NCBI GenBank assembly: GCA_037349315.1
Contig: JBAIAC010000134.1
Location: forward strand, 682,001-746,000
Reading direction: 5' to 3'
DNA from: Chelydra serpentina
Lineage: Eukaryota > Chordata > Testudines > Chelydridae
Length of the DNA stretch: 64,000 nucleotides
Under the pieces are notes generated by a model, which saw only the letters and a list, made by a program, of their open reading frames with translations, searched no databases and was not told the DNA's origin. Of this stretch, positions 22,172-33,646 are shown in pieces; within the stretch, counting starts at the first letter, position 1; each line of letters begins with the position of its first letter. The position numbers were made by a program, and so were the translations under genes.

Positions 22172-23290
22172 TGTTGAGTGGCTTTTGGGGCACCTGGCAT
22201 TGGCTAATGTCAGAAGAGAAGATACAGAGCTAGATGGGCCTTTGGTCTAGCCCAGTGTGGCTGTTTTTATGGTTTAAATTACACTCCCAGGCACTGATAA
22301 CAGAGTTACTAAAAGTTTGGGTGTTAAGAGCCGACAGGTCCGTGTTCCAGGCCCCTCCCAGACGACCCCTCCCTCTGGGACAGGGGCAGGTCTGACTCTC
22401 ACACCAAATGCCTCGTTGTCGCTGCCAGAATCTGTGGGCGGCTCATTTGAGTTACATCCAGGGTGGAGTCCTGCTTTGTGCACCGTGTCTGAGACTGAAA
22501 ATCCTAAACCACCCTTTGAAATAACGAATGCAGCAGGACGTGTTATGGTCCCTACCCCAAAGCAGACAGACCAATGGAGAGCTGAGTCCAGGGTAATGCT
22601 TCACAGGGCTGAGCAAGGCCGGCAAGAATTCATCTCGCCCTCCTGGGCCTCTCGCAATGACGTCCTTCTTGTGTGCCATGACTGACAGAAACACTCCAGA
22701 CAGAGAAGTACACAGACCAACTGCCAGTGAGCCCAGGGTAATACTCCACGGCCGATTTCCCTTTGTTGCTTGCTAAACTCCCTCCCAACCTCGTGGGGTC
22801 CCAGAGCCCGGTACTGAGCCTGAGCCGAGATGTCTACACTGCAAATTCACCACCCCACAGCCCAGCCCTGGGAGCCTGAGCTGGCACGGGGCAGCCCTGG
22901 GTGTTCATTGCAGTGTGGACATAGCCTAGCGTTACATCTACACTGCCATTAACACACCCAAGTCACTGTTCTCAAACCCTGGCTCAGCTGATCCAGGCTT
23001 GTGGGGCTTGTGCTGCAGGGCTATAAAATTACAGTGTAGACGCTTGGGCTTGAGCCCAGCCTCTGAGATCCCACGAGGGGTGAGGGTCTCCGAGGCCAGG
23101 CTCCAGCCTGAGCCAAATGTCCCCACTGCAGCTTTTACCCCACAACCTGAGATGGAGACGTCCAAGTCAGACGATCCAGGCCAGCCGGCCGCAGGGCTGT
23201 TATCACAGTATAGATGCACTGAGGGACGTGTTTGCCAGGTTTTTATGCATTTGCACTGGAAAACATTGAGTGTTTCCATTCATTTCAGTC

Positions 23291-23413
23291 TAGGGTGACC
23301 ATATGTCCCGATTTTATAGGAGCAGTCCCGATTTTGGGGTCTTTTTCTTATATAGGCTCCTATTACCCCCCACCTCCGGTCCGACTTTTCACATTTGCTG
23401 TCTGGTCACCCTA
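23291..23413. mobile_element. TAGGGTGACCA-type hAT MITE, 123 bp
   Basis: Starts TAGGGTGACCATATG and ends CTGGTCACCCTA. Flanks TTTCAGTC (23283-23290) and TTTCAGGC (23414-23421) match at 7 of 8 positions. The paralogous empty site at about 16688 reads TTTCAGGC once, confirming an 8-bp duplication and the exact borders. Confidence 0.92.
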
Positions 23414-23497
23414 TTTCAGGCATCCCCATTCGGTGGAACTCCTGAACGTAATGGAAATGCATATGCAAAAAAATTTGTTAAAGGATGGGGGTTTTTA

Positions 23498-23569
23498 AGG
23501 GGGCACTTGGATTTGAACCAAGGGCTACTTGATCTGCAGTCAGACACTCTACCACTGAGTTATACCCCC
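23498..23569 (-). tRNA. tRNA-Cys(GCA)
   Basis: 72 nt, minus: acceptor GGGGGTA / TGCCCCC, anticodon GCA in GACTGCAGATC, T loop TTCAAAT, A box TAACTCAGTGGTAGAG with one change. A T7 run 25 nt downstream on the minus strand (23467-23473) is a good Pol III terminator. Confidence 0.85.
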
Positions 23570-23699
23570 AGGAGGTGCATAGTTGATTAAACATTATATA
23601 GACGTGTAAACAGAACAGCTTGCACACCCACCGACATAGCCGCTCGGGGAAGTGGATTAACTACACGGACAGGACATCTCTCTCCCATCCGCTTAGAGC

Positions 23700-24110
23700 A
23701 TCTCCTCTGCCCCAGTTCAGATCCTACACCCACCACCCCAACTCCTTCCCAGAGTCTGACCCCCTACAGCACCACCCCCTGTCCAACCCCCTGCCCCCGT
23801 CAAGGCAGCAAAGGCAGCCCCGCTCCACTCCCCCCTCCAGCCACTGCTGTGCAGGGAGGGAGCCTGGCAGCACCCCATGCTGTAGCAGGGATGCTAACCC
23901 AGGTGGGGCACATGGCCCCACATCCCGCCCTCTGCACGTGTTGCCTCTGCAACGAAGGAAACTCATGAGTTCAGAGCACAGCTGCACACCCAGGAGAAAG
24001 CCCAGCACGCCATGCCCAGGGGGAAGGGGTGAGCTAGAGCCTGGCATCCAGCCACAAACCTTCAGATCTTCAATCTCATCCACTCCCCACTGAGCTACTT
24101 GGGCAGCGAC
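23700..24110. other. Spacer, nothing recognised
   Basis: Short pyrimidine repeat piece at the left, otherwise unique-looking GC-moderate sequence without exon or tRNA signals. Confidence 0.35.
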
Positions 24111-24298
24111 CAGGCCAAGCCACAAGGCTCCAAGAGGTGACTGGCCGAGATCCTCCAGCTTTCCCTGGCTGATGCCAAGGTGCTTTCTCAGCTCATTTCC
24201 CCACCCTCTGTCCTGCAGGGGTTGGGGTTATCCCAAGGACATGCCCGCGGCAGATTGAGAAGTGCCTTGCTGGACAGCTAGGGAAAAGGAAGCCATCG

Positions 24299-24371
24299 TG
24301 TTTCTGCCTGGTTTCGAACGAGGGGCCGTTTGCGTGTTAGGCAAACGTGATAACCACAACACCACAGAAAC
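24299..24371 (-). tRNA. tRNA-Val(AAC)
   Basis: 73 nt, minus: acceptor GTTTCTG / CAGAAAC plus A, D arm GGTGTTGTGGTTATCAC, anticodon loop CCTAACA (AAC), T loop TTCGAAA. A TTTT run about 12 nt downstream (24284-24287 on the complement) serves as terminator. One mismatch in the T stem. Confidence 0.85.
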
Positions 24372-24471
24372 TCTCCGTCAGTGCGCTGCCCTTCCCTTCA
24401 AATTCCATCCGCTTGGCCGGCGCTCGCCCTGGCACACACCGCTGGGCGAACCTGGAGAAAGTGGTGGCAGC

Positions 24472-24561
24472 TCTTCGGTGGGTCGGCTGGTAGAGCAAAG
24501 AACTTGAGCCGGCTCCCAGGAAGTCATCCTTACCTCGCCCTTGTGACTCCAGCTAGAAGGA
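24472..24561 (+). pseudogene. Intron-bearing tRNA-Tyr-like pseudogene
   Basis: 90 nt. The 5' half TCTTCGGTGGGTCGGCTGGTAGAGCA aligns with tRNA-Tyr and a spacer of about 17 nt after the anticodon region fits a Tyr intron. The anticodon region reads ACTTGAG where Tyr has ACTGTAG, and the B box (GGTTCGA) is not recognisable. Part of a four-copy family (also 36058, 37732, 53756). Confidence 0.6.
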
Positions 24562-24763
24562 GAGCTTCTTTCCTTCCCCTCGCTGAGAAAGAGCAAGGGA
24601 AGAAAAAAAGCCCAGATCCATAGGGGGGCAGAGGCTTCAGGAGCCCACAGCGTTTGCTCATCTGGGGCATTGTGGCTGAGATCTCTGCTGGCCAGCGCCA
24701 GCGCTCACAAGGCGCTAGTGTGGATGCTGGAGGCTGGGTGCTGGATGCTGGCGGCAGAGACCC

Positions 24764-24835
24764 AGCAGAGTGGTGTAGCGGCAGCGAGCTGGGCCCATAA
24801 CCCAGAGCTCGATGGATCGAAACCATCCTCTGCTA
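24764..24835 (+). tRNA. Initiator tRNA-Met(CAT)
   Basis: 72 nt: acceptor AGCAGAG / CTCTGCT plus A, the eukaryotic initiator A1-T72 pair, three G-C pairs closing the anticodon stem (GGGCCCATAACCC), and the initiator T loop ATCGAAA instead of TTCRA. Four bases differ from the usual vertebrate initiator body (D arm and stem). TTTT at 24853-24856. Confidence 0.88.
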
Positions 24836-25379
24836 GGCAGGTGCTTGTTTCCTTTTGCTCTGGGCCTGCAAGCGAGGGGGCGACCAGCAGAGCGCCAGGA
24901 GCCGAGGCCGTGAGGCAAGAGGTGGCTGAGGGGTCGGACTGCCAGGGAGCTCCCCGGCCCCTCTGGCTGCCTGGGCTGAAGGCGAGAGCCAGGCCTGTGC
25001 GTGAGGTCTGAGTGCCGGTGGATCCCCCACTCCTCGGGGGTCTGTCCCAAGGCAGCGGCCCAGCCCCCCTCCAAGGGGGTGCGTCCCACCAGCATTTCTT
25101 GCCCCATTTGGGGAGGTTCAGCCTCCCCGAGCCCCTTGTAGCCGCCGCCCACGCGCAGTGTCACTGGTAGATACGGGCAGAGGAGACTCGGGGGCCTGGG
25201 CTGGGAAATCCCTGGGTGAAACTGGCTGCCTGAGCCCAGCCCCTCTGCACTCAGGGGAGCGGTGAGAGGGGGAGGGGCTCAGGGAGTAAATCCTCAGAAA
25301 CCTCCCCCCTGGGTTTGTAATGTCAGAGCCCAGCGAACAAGTCCCTGCGTGTGTGAAGGGAGGGGCTGTGAGGGGGAGG

Positions 25380-25472
25380 GTCCATGGGGGTGTCAGTGTG
25401 AGGGGGAGGGGCTGTGAGGGGGAGGGTCCATGGGGGTGTCAGTGTGAGGGGGAGGGGCTGTGAGGGGCTGGG
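25380..25472. repeat. 46-bp G-rich minisatellite, 2 copies
   Basis: TCCATGGGGGTGTCAGTGTG starts at 25381 and 25427, 46 bp apart. The paralogous site in copy B2 has lost the array; copy B3 has three units at 51791-51930. Confidence 0.9.
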
Positions 25473-25737
25473 CTCCCCAGTCACTGCTCTGTCGATGCCC
25501 CTGCCGGGTGATTCTCTGGAACTGCTCCCTACAAAGCCAGTCAGGACTCCGGAGGAGCCTCCTCGCTGAGCCGACTGTCTCCAGGGCAAGAAGCTTCCCC
25601 AGCTTCCACCTTCCTGGGTCTGAGCCCGGAGCATTCAGCATCCCCTTCTTCACCCAGCGGGGCTCGTGGGGAAGCCAGAGGGCCCTGCCCCCCAGCTTCG
25701 CAGTCAGACGTGACTCTCAGCCAGCCAGTGAAACAGG

Positions 25738-26182
25738 AGGTTTATTAGACGACCGGAACAGGGTCTAAACCAGAGCTTGTAGATACAGAGAACAGGATCC
25801 CTCAGTCAGGTCCATCTCGGGGTGTGGGGAGGCCAGAGCCCATCTGGACCTCCCTCCATGTGCCCAGCCAGCTCCAAACTCTCCAGCCCCACCTCTGCCT
25901 TTGTCTCCTTCCTGGGCCAGGAGATCACCTGATCCCTTTTTTCTCCAGCCCCTTCAGCCAGCACCTTTGCAGGGAAGGGGCCCAGGCCAGCAGTTGCCAG
26001 GAGACAGGGTGTTCGCCATTCTGTGTCATCACACTGGCCCTCTAGGGCTTTGCAACAATCACACCCCTTATCCCACCACCTAGAGACTTAAGAAATGCAT
26101 AGGGGAAACTGAGGCATAGGGGAAACTGAGGCACACACTCAGTATTCAGAGGAAATTTTAGGAACAGTCCCACTTCGTTACA
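25738..26182 (-). mobile_element. Retroviral-type LTR remnant, minus strand
   Basis: On the minus strand it begins TGTAACGAAGTGGGACTG, with a TG start, and reaches AATAAA at 25741-25746 (TCTAATAAACC), consistent with a U3-R layout. The U5 end cannot be fixed. The same remnant is at 38979-39421 and 52210-52652, carried by the segmental duplication. No internal coding region found. Confidence 0.55.
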
Positions 26183-26204
26183 CCCACCCTGAATGTTTGT
26201 TTAA

Positions 26205-26334
26205 ATCACTTGGTGGTGGCAGCGTAACGTGCCTTGGGGACGTTTTTATCCTAAACTGGTAAAAATAAGCTTAGGGGAGGTCTTTCATGCATGTCCCCAC
26301 ATCTGTACACTAGAGTTCACAGTGAACCCTGACA
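26205..26334 (+). mobile_element. Gypsy LTR 3'-end fragment
   Basis: CCTTGGGGACG, CTAAACTGGTAAAAATAAGC, GTCCCCAC, TAGAGTT and the end GAACCCTGACA match, in order, the last 130 bp of the LTR at 60447-61263. Copies at 39444 and 52672 come from the same duplication. Confidence 0.75.
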
Positions 26335-26448
26335 ACCTCCTTCCCAGGGCTCTAGCTGAAGCCAGAGGATTGGCCTGAGCCGCCAAGAAGAGGTTCCAGC
26401 CCTGAAGGGAGCAGGACTTTCAGCACAAAGGGGAAAGTGCACAAAACA

Positions 26449-26521
26449 CAACCGCGAAGGGACTCAAACCCTCAATCGTCTGATCCGAAGTCAGACGCCT
26501 GATCCATTAGGCCACACGGGA
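26449..26521 (-). pseudogene. tRNA-Arg(TCG), acceptor damaged
   Basis: 73 nt, minus: anticodon loop CTTCGGA (TCG), A box TGGCCTAATGGAT, T loop TTTGAGT. A deletion next to the 5' end, seen by comparison with 39688 and 52932, replaces GACCGCG by a sequence that leaves the first two acceptor pairs unmatched. Probably inactive or poorly processed. Confidence 0.7.
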
Positions 26522-26885
26522 AAAGTCTTTCTAAGTACTTCTTTGGAAAAGACGGACACTGTGTTTCTCGAGTCATCTACGGAGGGGGCTGAGACACTCT
26601 GGGCACAAGGAGTTGAGTTCCCAGCGAGATGTGAGACTTAGTTCCATGGAGCCAGGGGCAGGGTTTGGTCGGGAGGCTTAAGCATGGGGGATTGGGGGGC
26701 AGAGGATGGACCGGCTGTCTAGGTGCGGAGATTTAGTGGCACTGGGGCACAGGAGGGAGGAGCAGGAGGAATCCTGCTGATGGGCTGTGGCCATGGAGAA
26801 AAAGAGGAAGGGCTCCTGGGACTTTTTTTTGCCTCTCTTTTACCTGCCTGCTCTTGTGGTGGAAGGGGGCAGCTGCACTCACTGA

Positions 26886-26950
26886 ACTGGGCTAGTTCAG
26901 TCAGTAGAGCATCAAATTGTTAGTCTGGGGTTCGAGCCCCATGTCTGGGC
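26886..26950 (+). pseudogene. tRNA-Lys-like pseudogene
   Basis: GGCTAGTTCAGTCAGTAGAGCAT and GGGTTCGAGCCCCA keep recognisable A and B boxes of tRNA-Lys, but the anticodon 3' stem and variable loop are short by about 7 nt. The same deletion is present in the B2 copy at 40133, so it predates the duplication. Confidence 0.65.
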
Positions 26951-27734
26951 TCTCAGCTTTTTAAGTTCCCTTGTGTGCCAGGAGCCAAATGATCCCTGGT
27001 GGTGTCCAGAGCCACCCCCGGGTTCCCAGAAGCCCTGGCCATTTCCTGGACAGGCCCCTTGCTCCTGCTGAGTCCTTAGGGCCGCATGTTGTGCAGGCCT
27101 GGTCTAGGGCCTGGCTTATACAGGAGGTGCAACTGGATGCACATAATGGTCCTTTCTTACCTTAACATCCATCAATCTCTACAACTAATGCAGAGAAGCA
27201 GCAAAATTCGTCACACATGTGACTGGTTATGACTTATTTACTTGGTCTTAAAAGAGAACAAGAAGGACCCGAGTCTCTTCCCTGTCAATAATTCCCTGCT
27301 CAGCCAATCCGGGTAGAGACTGAGGGGTGGGAGGCTGAGGGTTCTCACCAGAGCGCCCAAAGGACGGCCCGCGTCACCGGTGGGGGTCACTGTCCGAGCA
27401 CTATTTCAGCCCCACATTTTTGGGTAGACCACCCACAATGGGAGCTGCAGAGCACCCCCACCAGACACACACACACCCCTACACCTCTCCTGGTGGTGGG
27501 AGGGGAACAGGGGAAAGGACAAAAGAAGTAAGAGATGAAGAGAAAGGAGGGAGGGATGGAGGAAAAGGTCAAACAAAAAGGACAAACCCTAATGTCCCCA
27601 GTGATTCTGAGGGACAAATCCTAAGTGGGGAATAAAATTCTGCCACCTGAAGCTACTGTTTTCCATGCCTAGAATTCAGCTGGCACCAGATGGATCAGAC
27701 TGAACAGGTTCCAAACCTCTCGGAGGCTCTTACC

Positions 27735-28035
27735 TGCTAACCAGGGACGTCTGTTTTCTAGGAAAGTCCGTAAAAGGAAAGGAGAAAACTCCAAAGAGGT
27801 TCCTCCTCGTGCTCACATCCGTGAACCCTAATACTCTCTCAGTCCTCCGAGAGAGACCTCGACAAGGAGACTTGCTGAAGCAAAGCCACGGGGGTCTCCG
27901 AGGTTTCCCTGGCCCTGCGCCCCTGGCCTGGCCTGGCTGATGTCAGCATCTCTCTGTGAGGTCACCGCCTCCCACCACCTTTGACCAATAGGCCGAGGTC
28001 CTGCAAACGGCCTTTGTGATGTCACTGCCACACTC
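27735..28035 (-). promoter_or_regulatory. CRE/CCAAT promoter-like unit, copy 2
   Basis: Reverse-orientation copy of 19325-19621 with GTGACATCAC, CCTATTGGTC, GTGACCTCAC and the donor GTAAGAG retained. One small insertion in the leader. Confidence 0.4.
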
Positions 28036-28189
28036 ACCCCTCCCCTGCCGTGCTAATGTCCTGCCGCTGGCCAGACACTTGGGAGGTTTGAGCTACTCCC
28101 TGGGGATCACCCCACTCAATGAGTGTTCATTCTAGGAAGCAAGCCGGCTAGACAGTAAAACATCAGAGGCTGCTCCCAATGCTACACTC

Positions 28190-28370
28190 ACTTTTTCAGA
28201 AATTAGTAGACTTTATGGCCAGAAGAGACCATGAGAACATCTAATCTGACCCCCTGCATATCACAGGCCCCCTGTGTACCACAAGAGCTACTTTTGGGTC
28301 AAACACATTCCAGAAAGGCATCTAGTCTTCATTAAATGACATCAAGAGATGGAGAATCCACCACTTCCCT
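28190..28370 (-). mobile_element. CR1 LINE 3' fragment
   Basis: Minus-strand CR1 3' end, partner of the 18851-19168 copy (GGGGGTCAGATTAGATG). Continuous with block C. Confidence 0.65.
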
Positions 28371-28514
28371 TGGTACCTTGTTCCTGTGGTGAATCATCCT
28401 CGCTGTTGAATAATCCTCCCTTATTTGTAATTTGTCTCTTTTTACCTTCCAGCCATTGGGTTTTGTTATGTCTTTCTCTGTTAGATTAAAGAGTCCTTTA
28501 ATACCCAATATTTT

Positions 28515-29290
28515 CTCTCATAGACTCATAGACTTTAAGGTCAGAAGGGACCATTATGATCATCTAGTCTGACCTCCTGCACAATGCAGGCCACAGAATC
28601 TCACCCACCCAGTGCTGGAATAATCCTCTCACCTATGTCTCAGCTATTGAAGTCCTTCATTAAGGCACTTCAACATTTCAAGGAAGTCACCTTTCAATCT
28701 TCTTTTGATAAGCTAAACAGGTGGAGCTCTTTCAATAGCTCACTCGAAGGCATTTTTCTCCAGACCTCAGAACATTTGGTGGCTCTTTGCTGCCCCAGCT
28801 CCAATTTCTCAACATCTTTTTCAAATGAGGACACCAAAACTGGATGCAGTATTCCAATATCAGCCTCACTGATGCTGTGTGTCCCCCGCCCATCCTACTC
28901 ACGGCTCTGCCCAAACGTCTCATGATGGCTTTAGCCCTGTTCACCACACTGGGAGCTCATGTTGAGTGGCTTCTCCACGATGGCCCCTCAATCCTTTCCA
29001 GAGTCACTGCTATCCTGGAAACACTTCCCCATTCTGTAGGTGTGGCCGGCATGCCTTGTTGCTAGGTATCGGACTTTGCATTTGGCTCTAGTCAAACATG
29101 TTTCCTTTGAATGGGCCCAGCTTGCCAAATGAGCCAGATCGCTCTATATCACTGCCCTTTCCTCATCAGTAATTACCACTCTGCCGGTATTTTGTCACCC
29201 ACCAATCTTATCAGCAGTGATTGGATGTTTTCTCCCCATTCATTGATACAAATTATTTAAAAAAATTAGTCCTTGAGAGCTTCCTCAGAC
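28515..29290 (-). mobile_element. CR1 LINE 3' fragment, about 0.8 kb
   Basis: Minus strand: C-terminal CR1 reverse-transcriptase region, recognisable from ATTGGTGGGTGACAAAATAC to TGGTCCCTTCTGACCTTAAA near 28540, with several frame breaks. Largest CR1 piece in the window. Missing from the paralogous block at 41560. Confidence 0.7.
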
Positions 29291-30211
29291 CCTTAGTCCC
29301 CAGGTCTCTCCGAGATGGCTGAGCGTGTGGTCTCCTCCCGCGCCTGACTAGCCTCTGCCCTGAGAACAATGCGTCCAGCTCGCTGTGTGCACAGGCAGGG
29401 ACATCCTGCTAACCCCGCAGTGTCGACAGGATGATGTTCACACGGCTCTCGGGCCAGCCCTTCCCTCCTGCAGGCTGGACGTGTGGGGCGGGGATGGAGA
29501 AAGAGGAAATCTTTACCCAGCAACCCGAACCCATTGCTTACCTGGGGCTGCAGCAGAACCACGGTGACGTGAGAGGTATCCATGGGAATAGCAGAGCCCC
29601 CCGCATTGCTGTGCCCCCCTAGAATTGCCCCGCCTGCTGGCTAGTCAGGGCAATGTGCTTCCCATAGAAGAGCAGTAACAGGGCTAGAGGGAAGCCAGTC
29701 AACATTTTTTGTTTCTCTGATGAGAACTGGCCCAGTCCCCGCCCCAAACCAAACTTGTCACAGATAATTGTCAACAACTGAATTTTCTGTTTGTGGCTAA
29801 GATATTGATTTTTTTTAAATATTGAAATTGGATTCAGGATTGTTGGCAAGCATTTTTGGCAAACAAAGTTGTTAAATGACCATTTAAATTGCAACACAGT
29901 TCTGCTTCCGTGCTGGGCTCACCCCCTAGCTTGCGGGTCCAACAGCTGCAGGAGAGGAGGAGATCGGTGAAATCTGCAGGACCCCCAAATCCATCTCTTG
30001 GGGAGCAGAGCGGCAACAGCAGCAGCAAACCCTCAGGTCCGGTCACAGGCCACTGGGCACCACCGCCAGCCCCATGGACCATGGGGAAGTTAGCCCAGCA
30101 TCTGATCTCAGGGACGGGCACCCACGGACCCACAGCAGCTCATCCTGCCCTGCGCAGCTCCCTCCGGATGAGGTGGATCACTGCCAGCCCGGGGGAGAGA
30201 CGCTCCCCAGC

Positions 30212-30461
30212 GAGGGTGACCAGATGTCCTGATTTTCTAGGGCCACTTCCGCTATTTGGGGCTTTGTCTTATATAGGCACCAATTACCCCCCACCTAGGG
30301 TGACCAGACAGCAAGGGTGAAAAATCGGGATGGGGGTGGGGGAGGAGCCTATATAAGAAAACAACCCCAAAATTGGGACTGTCCCTATACAAGGGGGACA
30401 TCTGGTCACCCTACCCCAACCCCCTGTCCTGGTTTTTCACACATGCTCTGTGGTCACCCTG
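30212..30461. mobile_element. Nested pair of TAGGGTGACCA-type MITEs
   Basis: An outer copy (GAGGGTGACCAGATG ... GTGGTCACCCTG) is interrupted by an inner one at 30296-30413 (TAGGGTGACCAGACAG ... CTGGTCACCCTA). The inner flanks CCCCCACC and CCCCAACC match 7 of 8. The same nesting is present at 42345-42596. Confidence 0.8.
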
Positions 30462-30901
30462 TCCCCAGCCCAGCCAGCTGGGGGTGACCATTCCAATCCT
30501 GGCTGGCTGCCGAGGAAGTGAGTTACTTTTACTTTCATTCCTCAGCATGCAGACAGCCCCCCCTTCCCCTAGCACCTCACCCAACCCAGCCCTGCCGGAG
30601 GGGAGGGGGGAGAGAGGAGTGCTCTGTGGGGGGGGAGGGAAGGGGGGGTGCTGAGTGGGGGGGAGAAGAATGGACATTATGGGGAGCAACAAAGGATACT
30701 GCCAGTACAGGTGAGTTCCTTCCCTCACCCTTAGCCCCCTCCCCTTCCCAGAGACCCCAGCAGCCAATCCCCTCCCTCAGACTGTGCTTCAGGCATTCGG
30801 CTCTCTCTCGGACCGTCCCTCCCGGCAGAGTGTCTGGTGCCCCCAGACCCCATGGTGCCCTAGGCGGCTGCCTGTTCTGCCTATGGCTAAGGACGGCCCT
30901 G

Positions 30902-31095
30902 TAGGTGCCCTGAAGGCACCACTTCTGAAGATGTTTGAATTCCTTCCAACTTCTCTCATACAATGCTAAGCAGTTGGTGGTGTCATCTTACAGGCGAGGT
31001 TGAAATGCGGCTATTTCTTCAGGTGGAAGACAATGATTGTGTGAGGAGTGGGATGTGACTGCACACCTCCATATGGAGCCCAGAACAACATATGA
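30902..31095. other. Spacer, nothing recognised
   Basis: Follows a transposon end (GGACGGCCCTG) at about 30890. No gene seen. Confidence 0.3.
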
Positions 31096-31099
31096 TGAA

Positions 31100-31152
31100 A
31101 ATTCAGAGCCTTGAGTCTGATGCGTTAGATCATTCGGCCAGACTAACACTGT
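31100..31152 (-). pseudogene. tRNA-Leu(CAA)-like 5' half
   Basis: Minus strand: CTGGCCGAATGATCTAACGC followed by CAGACTCAAG resembles the D arm and anticodon arm of tRNA-Leu(CAA). The variable arm, T arm and 3' acceptor are absent. Confidence 0.5.
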
Positions 31153-31159
31153 TCGTCAA

Positions 31160-32345
31160 GCGATTTACCAATCTTAGTTTTCTTTAACTTGTTATGAACT
31201 CTTCAGGGAGGCGGAGATGGCACATCTCTTTCAACTTCGAGAGACCTTCGAAAGCACAGCTGATTGTTATATGTAGTCTCCTGAATCACTTTTTAAGTGA
31301 ATAAAAGATGGTTGCTACCATCCTGAGAAAGTAATGTTGAACCTCAGACTCCTGCAGGGTGGGCCAGACGACCAAGAAAGCAGCACCCACAATTTCTACC
31401 ACCTTTTGTTTTCAAAATAGCTCAGCCCCCAGTGTATTCAGCCTTTCTGAAAACCTGGCCAAAAATTTTGGTGCCCAAATTGGAGCTGAGTTCTTCTGAA
31501 AATCTGGCTCTAGGGGTGGGTGTGAGACATTCTGACAATTCTGATCCATGTGTCTGGAAGCTCTAAGAACCTTCAGAACTTTTATCATGTGCTAGAACCT
31601 GAGGAGAAAACCTTCCTTCTGTAGAACTCAGCAGAGACTTTCTCATTAACGTACAATCACAATGTTTCATCTTGATCCCAGGTTTAAGTACCAACAAAAT
31701 GCATTTATTGTATTTTTATATGCAATGTGACACAAACACCCCTAGTTGGGCAGAGGGATAGAAGTAGGGCTGCCACTATACTATATTGCCTTTCATCAGA
31801 AGCTACCTGAGCAAGGTAAGAACCAGGGGCCAACAGGGGACGGGTCCATCGTCCATGCTTAGAACACTTCAGCAGCTAGACCTCAGGAACGGAAGAGGCT
31901 AATGGCCCGTTTCTCTGGGATGGTTACTTCCAAAGACTGGTATATAGAGTGGGATGAAAGTTTTTTGGAGGAATATTTGATTTGCTGAAATATTTTGGTT
32001 GACCCAAAATGATTTTTTGGTTTTGTTTCAGCAAGAAAATTGGAAAAAATATTCATCCTGGGTCAACCTGAATGTCTATTATTGTTTTTATAATGTTGGT
32101 TAGGCTAGCTAGCAAGGGGTAAAAATAATTTGTACATCTATTTATGTAAAAGGGCACGCGGCCTGGACTTCGAGGCGCACAGTGGAAACATGCCAACATT
32201 CTGTTACTAGTCAGTGGGAAGCTTTGATTTTTATATGGTCTCCAAAGCCCTTCCCCACACCATGTCGAAGATGGGGAATCGGAAAGAAGCACAGATTTGT
32301 TTAACGTGCAAGTGAAGACTAATTGAAGGTTTTGTGATATAAAGT
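31160..32345. other. 1.2 kb AT-rich spacer
   Basis: AT-rich, no open frame of note. Nothing I recognise. Confidence 0.35.
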
Positions 32346-32350
32346 CACTT

Positions 32351-32422
32351 TTCTGTGACTGGGAATCGAACCCAGGCCGTGGCAGTGAGAGTGCCAAATC
32401 CTAACTACTAGACTACCAGGGA
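32351..32422 (-). tRNA. tRNA-Glu(CTC)
   Basis: 72 nt, minus: D arm GGTAGTCTAGTAGTTAGGAT, anticodon loop ACTCTCACT (CTC), T loop TTCGATT on a perfect CTGGG/CCCAG stem. Two mismatches in the acceptor (TCCCTGG against TCACAGA) and no TTTT nearby on the minus strand, so it may be decaying. Only Glu tRNA in the window. Confidence 0.75.
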
Positions 32423-32429
32423 GATGATG

Positions 32430-33120
32430 AGGACTCTGGTTTTTCTCACTTATACTGCACTTTCTCAGGTTACTTTCTATCCAGTTTCTGAAGTTGTTCT
32501 TTTGTCCAGTCCCTGAGGGGCTGAGAGCAGAGAGTGCAGGAACCCCTGTGTTCAGGGTCACAACCTGAGCCCAACCCAAGGGACTGAAACAAGCTCAACT
32601 GATGCTTTCTCCAGCAGGGTCACAGAGCAACTCAAAGAAAACCCACGAGGAACAATCCTCCTCTGAATTCATTTAGCCCATCGCAACCCTCTCAGCAGCC
32701 GACCGGGAGGACACTGAGCTGATAGGAGCTCTGGCCTAGAGACCAAGGGAGGGCGTTGCTCCCCCTCAGTGTGAGCTGGTCACATTCTGACTCCATGGAA
32801 CGGGGCTCGGAGCTTTGCCATCTGGTGAGTTCTGTGTCCTCAACAAGCCACCACAGAGCTGAACTCCCCGGACCCTTCTGCTGGGAGCATGGTGATTGCA
32901 CAACAGCTGCAAGCCCCTTTCCCCTCTCCTCGGCCTCCCCGGACCTTCCCCACACATGGTTTCATCAGACGCTGGAGGGATCTAACGACCTGCAGATCTC
33001 GCTCACCCAGCTCTCAAGGCAAACAGCGATTCCCTTCTCTGACATGCCTGAGGCCGGGCTTCTTTTCGTTTTTCCCCAGGGGGACCAGATTACTTGTGAA
33101 AATGTGTGTGTGGCGAACAT
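32430..33120. other. Spacer, nothing recognised
   Basis: Moderately GC-rich with open frames up to 124 codons on the plus strand, but these show no domain, no homologous copy in frame and no splice context. I do not call a gene. Confidence 0.35.
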
Positions 33121-33124
33121 AGGA

Positions 33125-33301
33125 TCATAGAATATCAGGGTTGGAAGGGACCTTAGGAGGTCATCTAGTCCAACCTCCTGCTCAAAGCAGGACCAATCCC
33201 CAATTTTTGCCCCAGATCCCTAAATGGCCCCCTCAAGAATTGAACTCACAACCCTGGGTTTAGCAGGCCAATGCTCAAACCACTGAGCTATCCCTCCCCC
33301 C
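33125..33301 (-). mobile_element. Cry I-type SINE
   Basis: Full-length minus-strand copy: tRNA-like head GGAGGGATAGCTCAGTGG at 33301, CR1-like tail ending in GATATTCTATGATCC. It adjoins the 33302-33595 inverted block. Confidence 0.9.
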
Positions 33302-33595
33302 ATGGAACCGGCTTGTCTGCCCCTCTCTGGGAGCTGAGAAGCTTTTTCAGACTCTCCTCCACTACATGAGTCCAGCAGCACCTGCCCATGGTGGGAGACT
33401 CCTAAATTCCACCCTCCCTCCCTGGTTTCTCAATCAACCCCAGCTCTCTGGTCTAGAAAGCAGCATCTAACCGGCCTTGGAACAGCTCCGGTTTGCTCGC
33501 TGGACATGTAACAAAGCAGGAAAGAAGGTTAAATGACAGAAAGGGAACCTCAGCTCGCAAATAAACACCCTTAGGGCTCCTTCTACCCTGAGACT
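33302..33595. repeat. Duplicated block, inverted copy of 18515-18832
   Basis: Reverse-complement match to 18515-18832; bordered on both sides by Cry I SINEs. Confidence 0.75.
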
Positions 33596-33646
33596 GGACA
33601 GTTAAATGGATTGAAATCTCGCTGAGTTTACAGAGCGTGACCATCA

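Larger units (their letters stand above)
21960..23640. repeat. Segmental duplication A, copy 2
   Basis: Direct copy of 15520-16900 with a 140-bp extra segment, a 123-bp MITE, and deletions in the tRNA-Thr. Confidence 0.9.
24111..30901. repeat. Segmental duplication B, copy 1
   Basis: Repeated in the same orientation at 37370-43117 with the same tRNA order (Val minus, Tyr-like plus, initiator Met plus, Arg minus, Lys-like plus) and the same distal elements. Copy 1 has about 1.1 kb (28313-29452, CR1 sequence) that copy 2 lacks. A partial third copy occupies 51300-53040. Confidence 0.95.

Noticed and set aside
29300..29380. Possible tRNA start (GAGATGGCTGAGCG)
   Set aside because: No matching anticodon, T arm or acceptor could be built.
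32756..33130. Possible exon between 32.7 and 33.1 kb
   Set aside because: No acceptor/donor pair bounding a conserved frame and no family resemblance.
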